Source of the DNA: Acinetobacter sp. ANC 3929
GTDB taxonomy: Bacteria; Pseudomonadota; Gammaproteobacteria; Pseudomonadales; Moraxellaceae
NCBI RefSeq assembly: GCF_000369405.1
Contig: NZ_KB849994.1
Location: 307,942-371,941, forward strand
Reading direction: 5' to 3'
DNA length: 64,000 nucleotides
In this document: positions 55,124 through 63,834 of the stretch, piece by piece
Numbering within the stretch: position 1 is the first letter of the stretch
How the letters are laid out: every line of letters starts with the position of its first letter
Program-made: the position numbers and the translations under genes
Notes under the pieces: generated by a model
Seen by the model: the letters and a program-made list of their open reading frames with translations, nothing else
Told to the model about the DNA's origin: nothing
Databases searched by the model: none

Positions 55124-56321
55124 GGATCACAGCCTCTTCATTGACGAAAAGATGGATAACTACACCAAAGATACTCAGGATTAAACAGGTGAGCCAGATC
55201 AAATTATAGTTGCCTGTTAAATCATGATTTACGCCGCCTAACCAACCGCCAAAGAACGAACCGATTTGGTGGGTAAAGAACACGATCCCACTAAGCATGG
55301 ATAAATATTTGACGCCAAACATGTTGGCGACAATCCCATTGGTGAGTGGAACTGTTGATAGCCACAGTAATCCCATAATGATCCCAAAGCTATAAACGGT
55401 CAATGTGCTTAACGGGAGGAGTAAAAATGCGATAATTGCAATACCACGTAAGCCATATAACAACATCAGTAGCTTTGGTTTGGAATAGCGATCACCTAAC
55501 CAGCCTGCACCATAAGTTCCGACAATATTAAATAAGCCTACCAGTGCTAAAAATATTGTGCCAGTGGTGGCATCAAACCCATGATCAATCAAATAGCCAG
55601 GAAGATGTACCCCGAGAAAGACTACTTGGAAACCGCAAACTAAAAAGCCAAGTGATAGCCACCAAAAGGGTTTGTGATCTCTCGCGATTTTTAATACTTG
55701 TTTAAAGCTTAAGCTGGGTTGGTTGAGTGCTTTTGGTATACTCGAAGTTGGTGCTTTTAATAACCAAGCCAAAGGAACAATAAACGCAATGGCGAAAGCA
55801 CTGACCAATAATGCAGATGACCAACCGATGTTTTTGAGTAAAAGCAAAGTCGATGGCAGCATGATAAATTGTCCAAATGAACCTGCTGCACTGGCAACCC
55901 CCATCACCATACTGCGTTTCTCAGGTGGCGCAGCACGGCCAACAGCAGAAAGAAGGACCGTGAATGAAGTCGCGGACAAGGCAAGTCCAATCACCAGACC
56001 TAAGCTGAGGTTCAGTAATAGTCCTGTGGAGCTAAATGCCATCAGAATCAAGCCAATGGCATACAGTAAACCACCCGCTGCAACGACTTTCTTAGTTCCG
56101 TATTTATCTGCAATCGCACCTGTAAAGGGTTGTGCTGCGCCCCAGATTAAGTTTTGCATGGCAATTGCGAAACTGAAAATATGGTGTCCCCAGCCAAATG
56201 CATCACTCATTGGGACCAGATACAGCCCAAAACCATGACGCACACCTAATGAAAGTGCGAGTACCAGTGCACTTCCAATGAGCATGTAAATCAGCTGTTT
56301 GGAAAATTGTGGGTTGGACAT
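55110..56321 (-). CDS. MFS transporter
   Basis: The 403-residue protein has twelve predicted membrane helices and the MFS loop DKYGTKKVVAAGG between helices 2 and 3, repeated as GDRYSKPKLLML in the second half. LGVRHGFGLYLVPMSDAFGW and the overall plan put it near the oxalate/formate or CynX-like group; the substrate is unknown. The start at 56321 is the first Met. A 44-residue membrane peptide gene overlaps its end by 14 bases. Confidence 0.88.
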   Translation of the reverse strand: MSNPQFSKQLIYMLIGSALVLALSLGVRHGFGLYLVPMSDAFGWGHHIFSFAIAMQNLIWGAAQPFTGAIADKYGTKKVVAAGGLLYAIGLILMAFSSTGLLLNLSLGLVIGLALSATSFTVLLSAVGRAAPPEKRSMVMGVASAAGSFGQFIMLPSTLLLLKNIGWSSALLVSAFAIAFIVPLAWLLKAPTSSIPKALNQPSLSFKQVLKIARDHKPFWWLSLGFLVCGFQVVFLGVHLPGYLIDHGFDATTGTIFLALVGLFNIVGTYGAGWLGDRYSKPKLLMLLYGLRGIAIIAFLLLPLSTLTVYSFGIIMGLLWLSTVPLTNGIVANMFGVKYLSMLSGIVFFTHQIGSFFGGWLGGVNHDLTGNYNLIWLTCLILSIFGVVIHLFVNEEAVIHDEY

Positions 56322-56370
56322 TGTTGTTATGATCTTAGAATAAGTGAAAAGTATTTTAAAATACTTCGAG

Positions 56371-56766
56371 TCATATTTCGATTCTTAACGGAAATAATTG
56401 TGGGTTTGTTTCAAAGGCATAAAAGCGGAACAAACTCAATTTGCCCGCTTTAATCGTACCCAGTTGAGTATCTTTTAAACCTAAGAAGCGGTTACGCTAT
56501 GTCCATTCATTACTATCACCATCAGCACTAAATTCCCACTCAATTGCATAGACCGCATTTAGCCGCTCAGTGAGTTTTTCATCACCTTTAATACCGAGAT
56601 ATGAACTATTTGAGTTAATTTCCCATACATCCTTATTTGAGCTGTTGGTATTTTTTTCTGGTAAACAATCGATGCTGGCATCAATTTCGCCGTATAGCGT
56701 TGGTGCTGCATAAACAGCACTGCTTAAAAAACTGAGCATAGCGAAGCTAAGAAGATTCAATTTCAT
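56371..56766 (-). pseudogene. Broken Gram-negative porin (premature stop, deleted 3' end)
   Basis: The frame starts at ATG 56766 behind AGGGG with a signal peptide (MKLNLLSFAMLSFLSSAVYA), then the porin start TLYGEIDASIDCLPEKNTN and SSYLGIKGDEKLTERLNAVY. After residue 89 (NEWT) a TAG interrupts, where families have Gln in EWTQRNRFLGLKD; reading on, the same frame continues RNRFLGLKDTQLGTIKAGKL before losing similarity and stopping at 56371. So about 115 codons of a 350-400 codon gene remain, with one nonsense change and a lost 3' part. It lies 83 bases downstream of narK on the same strand, so it may once have been part of that operon. Confidence 0.85.
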
Positions 56767-56849
56767 ATTGAGACCCCTGAAAATGGTGTTGAAGTATTTG
56801 ATTTGAAAATCGTGTGGGATAATTGCATCCCACAGCAAAGGTATTGTGA

Positions 56850-58196
56850 TCAAGCGAGAGAGTTACGTTCTAAGACGGCTTGCTCAAACAATTGTTGTTC
56901 TTTGGCTTTATGTTCGACTGAGAAGCGTATAAGGATGACGCTAAATGCAGCCACGGTGACTAATGCACCTAAGATCATCAAGCAGGTTTGCACGTCAAGT
57001 AAACCTTTGAGTAAGAAACCTGCGGCAACCGCACCAACATTGCCACCCGCACCGATGATACCTGCGACACCACCCAAAGCATTACGGTCAATAAAAGGTA
57101 CAAGCGCATAAGTTGCACCACAAGACATATGCGTAAAGAGCGCAAAAACGGTCATGCTGATAATCGCAAGTGCTACGGTATTCATTTGAGAGAAAAGTAT
57201 GAGGAATAAACCTTCACATAGGATCATGATAAATAAAACTTTAGTTCGGCCATCTAAGCCTTTTGAGATCGCAACCTTATCTGAGAGGTAACCTCCGAGT
57301 GCACGAGCAAACAGGGCGAGTAGGCCGAAAATACCCGCAGTTAAACCAGCTTCTTTAAGTCCCATATTGAAGTGATCGACATAGTACATCGCTGCAATGT
57401 TATGAATAAAAATTTCAATACCAAAGCATGCAGCATAAGAGACAAAGAGAATCCAAACACGGTAATTACGGGCAGCTTGCATCAGGATAGCAACACCACC
57501 TTTTTTGCCACTACCAACGTCAATGCCTTGCTCGCGAAGCTCTTTAAAATTTCCTTGAGGGCAATCTTGAGTAAATTTCCAGTACAGCACACCTACAATC
57601 AGCATCATGATGCCAGGTACGAGCAGAGCAATTCTCCAACCCATAGCTTGTTCAACACCAAACATGACAATCGCACCCAAGATAAGCGGCATAATTGCTT
57701 GGGTCGCACCACCACCTGCATTTCCCCAACCTGCAGAAGCGGCATTGGCAGTGCCAACAACGTTTGGTGCAAACATCACACTGGTATGGTATTGGGTAAT
57801 GACAAAGCTTGCGCCAATTGCACCAATCAATAAGCGGAAGAATAGGAAGGATTCATAGGTATTTGCTGCGGCAACACCGAACACGGGAATACTGCCAAGC
57901 AGTAAAAGTGCAGTGTAAGTCTTACGTGGACCGTATTTGTCACAGAGTGGGCCAACGATGAGGCGAATTAGAATGGTAATCGCAACTGCTGCAATGTTGA
58001 TATTGGCGATTTGATCTTTGGTTAAATTGAATTCACCTTTAATGACAGGCATCAGTGGTGCGCAGGCAAACCACGCAAAGAAACAGACAAAGAATGCCAG
58101 CCATGTCATATGAAAGGCACGCATGGCAGGTGTTGAAAAGCTGAATAATTTTATTTCGGTGGCTTTTTTTGCATCTATATTCATTGGTGAAGACAT
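56850..58196 (-). CDS. narK: Nitrate/nitrite transporter NarK
   Basis: This 448-residue MFS protein is of the nitrate/nitrite porter family: RLIVGPLCDKYGPRKTYTAL with the second-loop motif, the nitrate signature GWGNAGGGATQ in helix 5 and GIIGAGGNVGAVAAGFLLKG in helix 11. It brings nitrate in for assimilation or exports nitrite. AGGAGAAAG precedes ATG 58196. Upstream are a sigma-54 promoter and a two-hairpin ANTAR-type leader, so it should respond both to nitrogen limitation (NtrC) and to nitrate (NasT/NasR). No nitrate reductase gene is next to it in the window. Confidence 0.93.
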   Translation of the reverse strand: MSSPMNIDAKKATEIKLFSFSTPAMRAFHMTWLAFFVCFFAWFACAPLMPVIKGEFNLTKDQIANINIAAVAITILIRLIVGPLCDKYGPRKTYTALLLLGSIPVFGVAAANTYESFLFFRLLIGAIGASFVITQYHTSVMFAPNVVGTANAASAGWGNAGGGATQAIMPLILGAIVMFGVEQAMGWRIALLVPGIMMLIVGVLYWKFTQDCPQGNFKELREQGIDVGSGKKGGVAILMQAARNYRVWILFVSYAACFGIEIFIHNIAAMYYVDHFNMGLKEAGLTAGIFGLLALFARALGGYLSDKVAISKGLDGRTKVLFIMILCEGLFLILFSQMNTVALAIISMTVFALFTHMSCGATYALVPFIDRNALGGVAGIIGAGGNVGAVAAGFLLKGLLDVQTCLMILGALVTVAAFSVILIRFSVEHKAKEQQLFEQAVLERNSLA

Positions 58197-58226
58197 AACT
58201 TTCTCCTGAACTGCACGTTATTTATT

Positions 58227-58321
58227 TTTGCTTGGCAATTACGCTGCCAAAGCAAATCGAACAGAACGGACGTCATTGGCCGTCATCAAATTAATTTATG
58301 AATCGTCGTTGATTCATTTTG
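58227..58321 (-). promoter_or_regulatory. Two-hexaloop ANTAR-type leader of narK
   Basis: On the narK transcript, hairpin 1 (58298-58317) is ATGAATC-AACGAC-GATTCAT and hairpin 2 (58264-58284) is GACGGCC-AATGAC-GTCCGTTC. Both six-base loops have A at position 1 and G at position 4, the known signature bound by ANTAR antiterminators such as NasR and NasT. Spacing between the hairpins is about 14 bases. A third, longer hairpin (58227-58256) follows but is trailed by As, not Us, so it is not a standard terminator. The predicted sigma-54 start (about 58321) is just before hairpin 1. Confidence 0.78.
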
Positions 58322-58331
58322 TTTGATATAC

Positions 58332-58348
58332 AGCAAGTGTCATGCCAG
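58332..58348 (-). promoter_or_regulatory. Sigma-54 promoter of narK
   Basis: Reading on the minus strand, CTGGCATGACACTTGCT has GG and GC separated by exactly ten bases and matches the consensus TGGCAC-N5-TTGC closely. The start would be near 58321. A half-match to an NtrC site (TGATTTCTCTTGGTGCA, 58488-58504) lies about 170 bases upstream. No gene is seen in 58349-58576. Confidence 0.82.
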
Positions 58349-58576
58349 AAAAATAAATTAACCAAATGAATAATTTAAAATATTAATCATCAAGGTGTTT
58401 ATAGGAATATTGGGTGGGGCAAGCTACTTGTTTGTAAGAAAAGGCAAGATGGCTTTGTAGATTGATGTGAGACAAGCGTCTGAAAATTGATTTCTCTTGG
58501 TGCATGATTTTTGATCATAGTATTTTAAAAGATCACAAAAAAAGCAACTGATGCTGCTTTTTAGGGGAAATGAGAT

Positions 58577-59719
58577 TTAGAAGCGATAGCCGACACCTGC
58601 GTAACCTAAAATAGGATTGATTTCGATATCAGTTTTTGCGCGAATAAGTTCTCCATATTTATCATCATTCACTGTTATTGTTGCTTCCCCTGTGAGGTGT
58701 GCATATGAAACAGAACCAACAGCAAACCAGCGATCGTTAAAATCATAAGTAAAACCAGCAGTAGCAATAGGAGCAAATGCGTCTGACGCTTCTAATTTAA
58801 CTTTTGGATCACCAGAGCTGGTCTTTTTATCCAATGCTGCACCTGCTTTGCCATCTTTAATATTGACGATCATATGTCCAGCATTGATGAGGTCATTTTC
58901 GATTGCAGAGTTGATTTTTAGCTCATTAAAATAAGCATACATTAGACCTAATCCAACATAAGGTCTGAATTTATTCACACCTGTTTTACCGAAATGATAT
59001 TGGAATTCAAAGGCAGGCGTCCATGCGCGTGCGGTAGCTGCTGTACCATGTGATTCAAGGTCAGTAATAAAAATATCTTTTTTTAATGGGAGATCACCAA
59101 TAACTGAGCCCAATCCTTCAGGTGACGCTAAACCTGTTAATGGTGCGTAAATTTTTCCTTTTCCTTGAATATCTACTTTAGGGGGGATACCAGCTTTCAT
59201 TTCTAAGGAGACATTATCTGTGAAGAAGTAGTTAGTCATAATACCTAAAGTTAGAACATCATCTGCTTCTAATCCCGTACCTGCATTATCCCAAGATGAT
59301 AGTCCATTAATCTCTGCTGATCCTGCTGTCTTCGCTTTTAAATATTGCTCTCCATCTTCGCCTTTATAGGAAATTACTCCAGGTAATCCTAAGTTGAGAA
59401 GTGTATTTTTTTCTAGATCAAGCACACCCTTTAGTATTGTTTTTTTTGCTGTAGCATTTTGTTTAGATTCATCAATAGCATTCAAGACTGAGTCGGCTTT
59501 AACATCTCCAACACGCGTTTTAGTGCCTTCTGCAATAGCTGTATTAACATTTACAGGTTGAGCTTTGCCTGTTGGTTTCACATATAAAGCACCTACAGAA
59601 ACAGAAAAGCGCTTAAAGCCATCTCCATCTTTTAGACTGAAATAAGGTGAGTCTGCGAAAGTAACGGTAGGTAGGGCACATAAACCTGTAAGCAGGCAAG
59701 CGAATGATTTCTTCATCAT
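58577..59719 (-). CDS. OmpW-family outer-membrane protein with long insert
   Basis: The 380-residue product has a signal peptide (MMKKSFACLLTGLCALPTVT, then FA) and the OmpW pattern: FSVSVGALYVKPTG at the start, LTLGIMTNYFFTDNVSLEMK, AFEFQYHFGKTGVNKFRPYV and the final strand ILGYAGVGYRF. E. coli OmpW has 212 residues; here about 100 extra residues (about 55-155) lie between the first strands, rich in K, A and E, likely an outer loop. OmpW forms an 8-stranded barrel with a hydrophobic channel. GGAG precedes ATG 59719. It is upstream of narK on the same strand, but the sigma-54 promoter lies between. Confidence 0.85.
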   Translation of the reverse strand: MMKKSFACLLTGLCALPTVTFADSPYFSLKDGDGFKRFSVSVGALYVKPTGKAQPVNVNTAIAEGTKTRVGDVKADSVLNAIDESKQNATAKKTILKGVLDLEKNTLLNLGLPGVISYKGEDGEQYLKAKTAGSAEINGLSSWDNAGTGLEADDVLTLGIMTNYFFTDNVSLEMKAGIPPKVDIQGKGKIYAPLTGLASPEGLGSVIGDLPLKKDIFITDLESHGTAATARAWTPAFEFQYHFGKTGVNKFRPYVGLGLMYAYFNELKINSAIENDLINAGHMIVNIKDGKAGAALDKKTSSGDPKVKLEASDAFAPIATAGFTYDFNDRWFAVGSVSYAHLTGEATITVNDDKYGELIRAKTDIEINPILGYAGVGYRF

Positions 59720-59923
59720 CGTGGGACTCCATGTCCAGAAAGTTTGTTAGGATTTTTCTTGCGCCCACCATAACGCTATTTTTAGACAGGGTTTGTTTAG
59801 TTAGGATTTATAATTGTTATGCTTATGAATATTTTTGTTTGATTTAAATAAATTGATGAAGAAATTGTGAATATATAAAAAGCCACCGAAGTGACTTTTT
59901 AAAAATAATTTAAATCAAATGAA

Positions 59924-60748
59924 TTACATAAAACGAGACAAGTCTTCTTCAGGACGAGCAGTCAAAACTTCGATCCCTGTTTGTGTTACCAAAATCGTAT
60001 GTTCATATTGGGCCGACAATTTGTGATCTTTTGTGACAACCGTCCACTTATCACCTAAAAGCTTGGTTTGCCAAACACCTGCGTTTACCATTGGTTCAAT
60101 AGTAAAGGTCATGCCAGCTTCTAAGCGCATACCTGTGCCTTTTTGCCCATAATGTAAAACTTGTGGTTCATCATGGAAAACATTGCCGATACCATGACCA
60201 CAATATTCACGGACAACACTGAAACGCTCAGATTCAACATATTGCTGAATTGCATAACCTACATCACCAAGGTATGAACCATCTTTAACGGTTGCCATAC
60301 CGCGATACATCGCTTCTTGAGCCACTGAGCACAGGCGATTTGCAAGAATAGAGGTTTCACCACCAACCACATACATCATGTTGGTATCGCCGTGATAGCC
60401 ATCTTTAATGACTGTTACATCAATATTTAGAATATCACCGTTCTTTAATGTTTTATTTTCAGATGGAATACCATGACAAACCACATGGTTTACCGAAGTA
60501 CAAATCGAATGTTGAAAAGCAGGGCGACCAGGTGCGGCACCATAACCTACACAGGCAGGAATCGCTTGTTGAACATTTTCAATGTGATTGCGACAGATCG
60601 TATCGAGTTCTAGTGTGCTCACACCCGCTTTAATATGCGGTTTAATCATGTCTAGAACTTCAGCCGCCAATTTCCCTGCAACACGCATCTTTTCAATTTC
60701 TTCAGGTGTTTTGATTAATCGGCGTGGGGCTGTATAAGTTGTATTCAT
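59924..60748 (-). CDS. map: Methionine aminopeptidase, type I
   Basis: Map removes the first methionine of new proteins. The 274-residue protein has the five metal ligands: Asp in NIDVTVIKDGYHGDTN (two), His in YCGHGIGNVFH, Glu in TFTIEPMV and Glu in YEHTILVT. Length is normal. The start at ATG 60748 lacks a clear ribosome site. As in E. coli it is divergent to rpsB, across 213 bases. A weak hairpin at 59878-59902 may be its terminator. Confidence 0.97.
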   Translation of the reverse strand: MNTTYTAPRRLIKTPEEIEKMRVAGKLAAEVLDMIKPHIKAGVSTLELDTICRNHIENVQQAIPACVGYGAAPGRPAFQHSICTSVNHVVCHGIPSENKTLKNGDILNIDVTVIKDGYHGDTNMMYVVGGETSILANRLCSVAQEAMYRGMATVKDGSYLGDVGYAIQQYVESERFSVVREYCGHGIGNVFHDEPQVLHYGQKGTGMRLEAGMTFTIEPMVNAGVWQTKLLGDKWTVVTKDHKLSAQYEHTILVTQTGIEVLTARPEEDLSRFM

Positions 60749-60873
60749 GATCTCTAAAAACTTTTGGTAATTTGCAAGTGTCTATGGTATAAATAGCCGC
60801 CTATTTTATCAAATGCTTTTCGTGAATATATTTTACGAAAATATCTGATAATGATAGTCGTAAAAAATCCGCA

Positions 60874-60930
60874 CATATATCGACACATTACTCTGGGTGC
60901 CTAGCAATAGGTGGAGAATGCGGATATATG
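60874..60930 (+). promoter_or_regulatory. Hairpin leader of rpsB
   Basis: In the rpsB 5' RNA, CATATATC (60874-60881) pairs with GATATATG (60923-60930); inside, CATT/AATG, CTC/GAG and CCTA/TAGG continue the helix to a GCAA tetraloop (60904-60907). Gammaproteobacterial rpsB leaders are bound by S2 to shut off rpsB-tsf translation; this element is in the same place and is probably its counterpart. Confidence 0.7.
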
Positions 60931-60961
60931 GAGGCCTAACCCAAACTTTAAGGTAAAGAAA

Positions 60962-61714
60962 ATGGCAGATTACAACGTAAGCATGCGCGACCTTCTTCAA
61001 GCAGGCGCACACTTTGGTCACCAAACTCGTTTCTGGAACCCAAAAATGCGTCAATACATTTTTGGCGCGCGTAACAAAATTCACATCATCAACCTTGAAC
61101 ACACTGTTCCTGCGTTAAATGATGCTTTGAACTTTGTTAACAATCTTGCAAGCAAAAAGAACAAAGTATTGTTCGTTGGTACTAAACGTGCTGCTTCTAA
61201 CATCATCCGTGAACAAGCTCAACGCGCTGGTCAACCATATGTAGATCACCGTTGGTTAGGTGGTATGTTGACGAACTGGAAAACACTTCGCCAATCTATC
61301 AACCGTTTAAAAGATCTTCAAACTCAATCTCAAGACGGTACTTTTGCTAAGCTTACTAAACGTGAAGCTTTAGAACGTACTCGTGAGATGGAAAAACTTG
61401 AACGTGCTTTAGGCGGCGTTAAGAACATGGGTGGTTTACCTGACGCATTATTTGTAATCGACGTTGATCACGAAGCGATTGCAATCAAAGAAGCGAAAAA
61501 CTTAGGTATTCCTGTAATCGGTATCGTTGATACAAACTCTAACCCAGACAACGTTGATTACGTTATTCCGGGTAACGACGATGCGATTCGTGCAGTAACT
61601 TTGTATGCTTCAGCTATGGCTGATGCGATTCTTGCTGGTAAAGAATACGCTCAATCACAAGCTAATGCACAAGCAAAAGGCGACGATGCTGCGAAAGACG
61701 CATCTGAGGCTTAA
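60962..61714 (+). CDS. rpsB: 30S ribosomal protein S2
   Basis: S2 binds late in 30S assembly at the head-body junction and is needed for S1 to bind. The 250-residue protein has [20 protein letters not shown] at the start, [24 protein letters not shown] and [20 protein letters not shown]. The frame opens at 60911, but ATG 60962 with AAGG is the standard start. tsf follows after a terminator-like hairpin. Codons are biased toward a high-expression set. Confidence 0.98.
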   Translation: MADYNVSMRDLLQAGAHFGHQTRFWNPKMRQYIFGARNKIHIINLEHTVPALNDALNFVNNLASKKNKVLFVGTKRAASNIIREQAQRAGQPYVDHRWLGGMLTNWKTLRQSINRLKDLQTQSQDGTFAKLTKREALERTREMEKLERALGGVKNMGGLPDALFVIDVDHEAIAIKEAKNLGIPVIGIVDTNSNPDNVDYVIPGNDDAIRAVTLYASAMADAILAGKEYAQSQANAQAKGDDAAKDASEA

Positions 61715-61783
61715 TGCGTTTTGACGCAAGCTTGTCATTTTTGCGACATGTAATGGTGGCAAATTAAAGCGTCGAGAGTGCAA

Positions 61784-61813
61784 ACGGCCCAGAGTTTCTT
61801 TGGGCCGTTTTTG
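61784..61813 (+). terminator. Terminator or attenuator between rpsB and tsf
   Basis: CGGCCCA-GAGTTTCTT-TGGGCCG followed by TTTTTG. An attenuator in this position would make S2 and EF-Ts unequal in amount. Confidence 0.9.
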
Positions 61814-61852
61814 TTGAACAGATTTATTTTCTACCGATTTTAGGAGATCAAC

Positions 61853-62728
61853 ATGACTGCAGTTACTGCGAGCATGGTAAAAGAATTACGTGACCGTACT
61901 GGTCTTGCAATGATGGAATGCAAAAAAGCATTAACAGAAGCAGGCGGTGACATCGAACTTGCGATTGATAACCTTCGTAAATCAGGTCAAGCAAAAGCTG
62001 CTAAAAAAGCAGGTAACATTGCTGCTGATGGTGCGATCACTATTATTCAAAACGGTAACAAAGCAATTCTTGTTGAAGTTAACTGTCAAACTGACTTCGT
62101 TGCTAAAGACGAAAACTTCAAAAACTTCTCTGATAAAGTTGCTGCTGCTGCACTTGCTGCTGGCGAAACTGATGCTGCAAAAATTGCTGAACTTAAGCTT
62201 GAAGACGGCGCAACTGTAGAAGAAGCGCGTGTTGCACTTGTTCAAAAAATCGGTGAAAACATTCAAGTTCGTCGTGCTCAAATCGTTGAAGGCGAAAACT
62301 TGGCTGTTTACAAACACGGTTTAAAAATCGGTGTTGTTGTTTCTTATACAGGTGATGCTGATACTGGTAAAGGTATTGCAATGCACGTTGCTGCGTTCAA
62401 CCCAGTTGCGGTAAATGCAGAAGCTGTTCCAGCTGACTTGATCGCTAAAGAGAAAGAAATTGCTGAAGCAAAAGCGTTAGAATCTGGTAAGCCAGCGAAC
62501 ATCGTTGAGAAAATGGTAACTGGTTCAGTTGAAAAATACTTGAACGAAGTTGCGCTTGATCGTCAAATGTATGTAATCGACAACGACAAGAAAGTTGCTG
62601 ACGTATTAAAAGCAACGGGTACTGTTGTTGCTCAATTCACTCGTTTCGAAGTGGGTGAAGGTATTGAGAAGAAAGCTGAAATGAGCTTTGCAGAAGAAGT
62701 TGCTGCTGCTCAAGCTGCTGCGAAGTAA
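61853..62728 (+). CDS. tsf: Elongation factor Ts
   Basis: EF-Ts exchanges GDP for GTP on EF-Tu. The 291-residue protein begins with the UBA-like domain ([20 protein letters not shown], then [19 protein letters not shown]) and has the core [13 protein letters not shown] that contacts EF-Tu. TAGGAGATC precedes ATG 61853. It is the second gene of the rpsB-tsf operon. Confidence 0.98.
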   Translation: MTAVTASMVKELRDRTGLAMMECKKALTEAGGDIELAIDNLRKSGQAKAAKKAGNIAADGAITIIQNGNKAILVEVNCQTDFVAKDENFKNFSDKVAAAALAAGETDAAKIAELKLEDGATVEEARVALVQKIGENIQVRRAQIVEGENLAVYKHGLKIGVVVSYTGDADTGKGIAMHVAAFNPVAVNAEAVPADLIAKEKEIAEAKALESGKPANIVEKMVTGSVEKYLNEVALDRQMYVIDNDKKVADVLKATGTVVAQFTRFEVGEGIEKKAEMSFAEEVAAAQAAAK

Positions 62729-62740
62729 TTCGTATCTTCT

Positions 62741-62773
62741 AAAAAAACCCAGTCATTGTGACTGGGTTTTTTA
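62741..62773. terminator. Intrinsic terminator of tsf
   Basis: AAAACCCAGTCA-TTG-TGACTGGGTTTT with T run; the A run on the left lets it act on both strands. Confidence 0.92.
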
Positions 62774-62828
62774 TTGCCTGCTAAAATCTCATTTTGACTT
62801 ATGGATTTCTAAGGCGTCACTGATTATT

Positions 62829-63302
62829 TTATTCAGCTTCTTTCTTAAGCTCGTATTTGTCGGCTAGCTCGCCTGTGATCTCTTTGCCTTCAGTATCTAA
62901 AGCTTTTAAGTAGCCTTCGGCAACAAAGTATTTACGGCCATCACCAGCTTTGTCTAGCTCAATAATCGAGGTGTTTTGGCTGTCGAAGTTAAAGCTACCT
63001 TTGCTTTCAAATGCTTTACCATCACCTTTGCCGAGATAAGTCTCTTTTAACTCAAATGTTTTATCTTGGTTGAGTTCAAGTTCAGTTTTGATTCCTTCGC
63101 AATCTGCGCATGGAAGTACCCCTGTATATGTGCCATTCCAGTCAAGTGAGTTTTCTGCGGTATGAGCACTATCTGCGACTTCAGAGGTCGCTTCGGTAGA
63201 AGTTGCGGGAGGTGTTTGCTCATCTGTTTTTGGGGTTTCTGCTTTATTACATGCAACTAAAAAAATAGACGCCAAAGAAATTGCGATTAGTGATTTTTTC
63301 AT
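62829..63302 (-). CDS. NlpE-N-like lipoprotein
   Basis: The 157-residue product has a lipoprotein signal ending FLVAC, a linker rich in T, P and E, and a domain like the N-terminal part of NlpE: GTYTGVLPCADCEGIKTELE with the CxxC, then FELKETYLGKGDG. E. coli NlpE (236 residues) has a second, OB-fold domain and signals surface contact to Cpx; here that part is absent. It is probably an outer-membrane lipoprotein for copper or stress sensing, by analogy only. The start at 63302 lacks a strong ribosome site. Confidence 0.87.
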   Translation of the reverse strand: MKKSLIAISLASIFLVACNKAETPKTDEQTPPATSTEATSEVADSAHTAENSLDWNGTYTGVLPCADCEGIKTELELNQDKTFELKETYLGKGDGKAFESKGSFNFDSQNTSIIELDKAGDGRKYFVAEGYLKALDTEGKEITGELADKYELKKEAE

Positions 63303-63410
63303 CTTAGATATAACCTCATGAAAACAGTAATATCTAAGTTATGAAATTTAAAGGAGAAATGGTAGTAAGGGAATGTAAGGGTTGTTTAATCTTTGGTAAA
63401 GCAAGACAAG

Positions 63411-63536
63411 TTAACCTTGTCTTGCTTTGAAGCGAGGGTTGGATTTGCAAATAACAAATAGCTTGCCGCGACGTTTTACAATCTGGCAATCAGGGCTACG
63501 ACGTTTTGCACTTTTAAGGGATGAGCAAACTTTCAT
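63411..63536 (-). CDS. rpmJ: 50S ribosomal protein L36, type B (zinc-independent)
   Basis: The 41-residue product ([20 protein letters not shown], then [20 protein letters not shown]) matches the YkgO-type L36. The four-ligand zinc set CxxC...C...H of normal L36 is incomplete (only Cys4, Cys17 and Cys30, in other places), so it should not need zinc. Such paralogues replace the zinc form when zinc is scarce. A near-perfect Zur box is just upstream (63559-63579), in keeping with that role. It is too short for most gene finders. Confidence 0.9.
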   Translation of the reverse strand: MKVCSSLKSAKRRSPDCQIVKRRGKLFVICKSNPRFKARQG

Positions 63537-63558
63537 TTTTAAGTCTCTGTTGTTAATG

Positions 63559-63579
63559 TAATGTTATACTATTACATTA
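63559..63579 (-). promoter_or_regulatory. Zur box upstream of type-B L36
   Basis: AATGTTATA-C-TATTACATT (63560-63578) matches the gammaproteobacterial Zur core AATGTTATA-N-TATAACATT with one mismatch. It lies 23 bases before the L36 start codon, where binding would block transcription when zinc is present. Confidence 0.78.
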
Positions 63580-63641
63580 ACTGGGCCGTGTAAAGTTTGT
63601 CTGATTCTTTGGTGGGCTTGGATAGGGTAGATGTATATAAG

Positions 63642-63675
63642 AAAAAAGCCCTCATCTTTCGATGAAGGCTTTTTT
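63642..63675 (-). terminator. Terminator of the original tRNA-Gly transcript
   Basis: AAAAAAGCCCTCATC-TTTC-GATGAAGGCTTTTTT, six bases beyond the CCA end of the tRNA fragment; it belongs to the minus-strand tRNA. Confidence 0.85.
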
Positions 63676-63680
63676 GAATC

Positions 63681-63729
63681 TGGAGCGGGAAAGGAGACTC
63701 GAACTCCCGACCCCAACCTTGGCAAGGTT
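63681..63729 (-). pseudogene. 3' half of tRNA-Gly (GCC); attachment site of an integrated element
   Basis: On the minus strand the 49 bases read AACCTTGCCAAGGTT (anticodon arm, GCC anticodon), a variable loop, the T arm with TTCGAGT, then TTCCCGC-TCCA (acceptor 3' strand and CCA). The D arm and 5' acceptor strand are missing; beyond 63729 the sequence is unrelated AT-rich DNA. A tRNA cut exactly at the anticodon arm with its terminator kept is typical of the orphan end left when an element integrates in a tRNA gene and restores it at the other end. The element would extend to the right, out of the window. Confidence 0.8.
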
Positions 63730-63834
63730 ATTTATATTCATAAAAAACAAAAGGTTAAGTTTTTATGGTGTCGAAGTGGTGTCAATTGCGCAAATTGTAA
63801 CAAAATACATATTTTATCTATTTTATGAGTAAAT

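Noticed and set aside
58227..58256. Third narK leader hairpin as intrinsic terminator
   Set aside because: The strand that carries narK has As, not Us, after the stem.
63631..63828. Plus-strand open frame across the tRNA-Gly fragment
   Set aside because: Its translated sequence is a read-through of the terminator and tRNA half, so it is a shadow of an RNA gene, not a protein gene.
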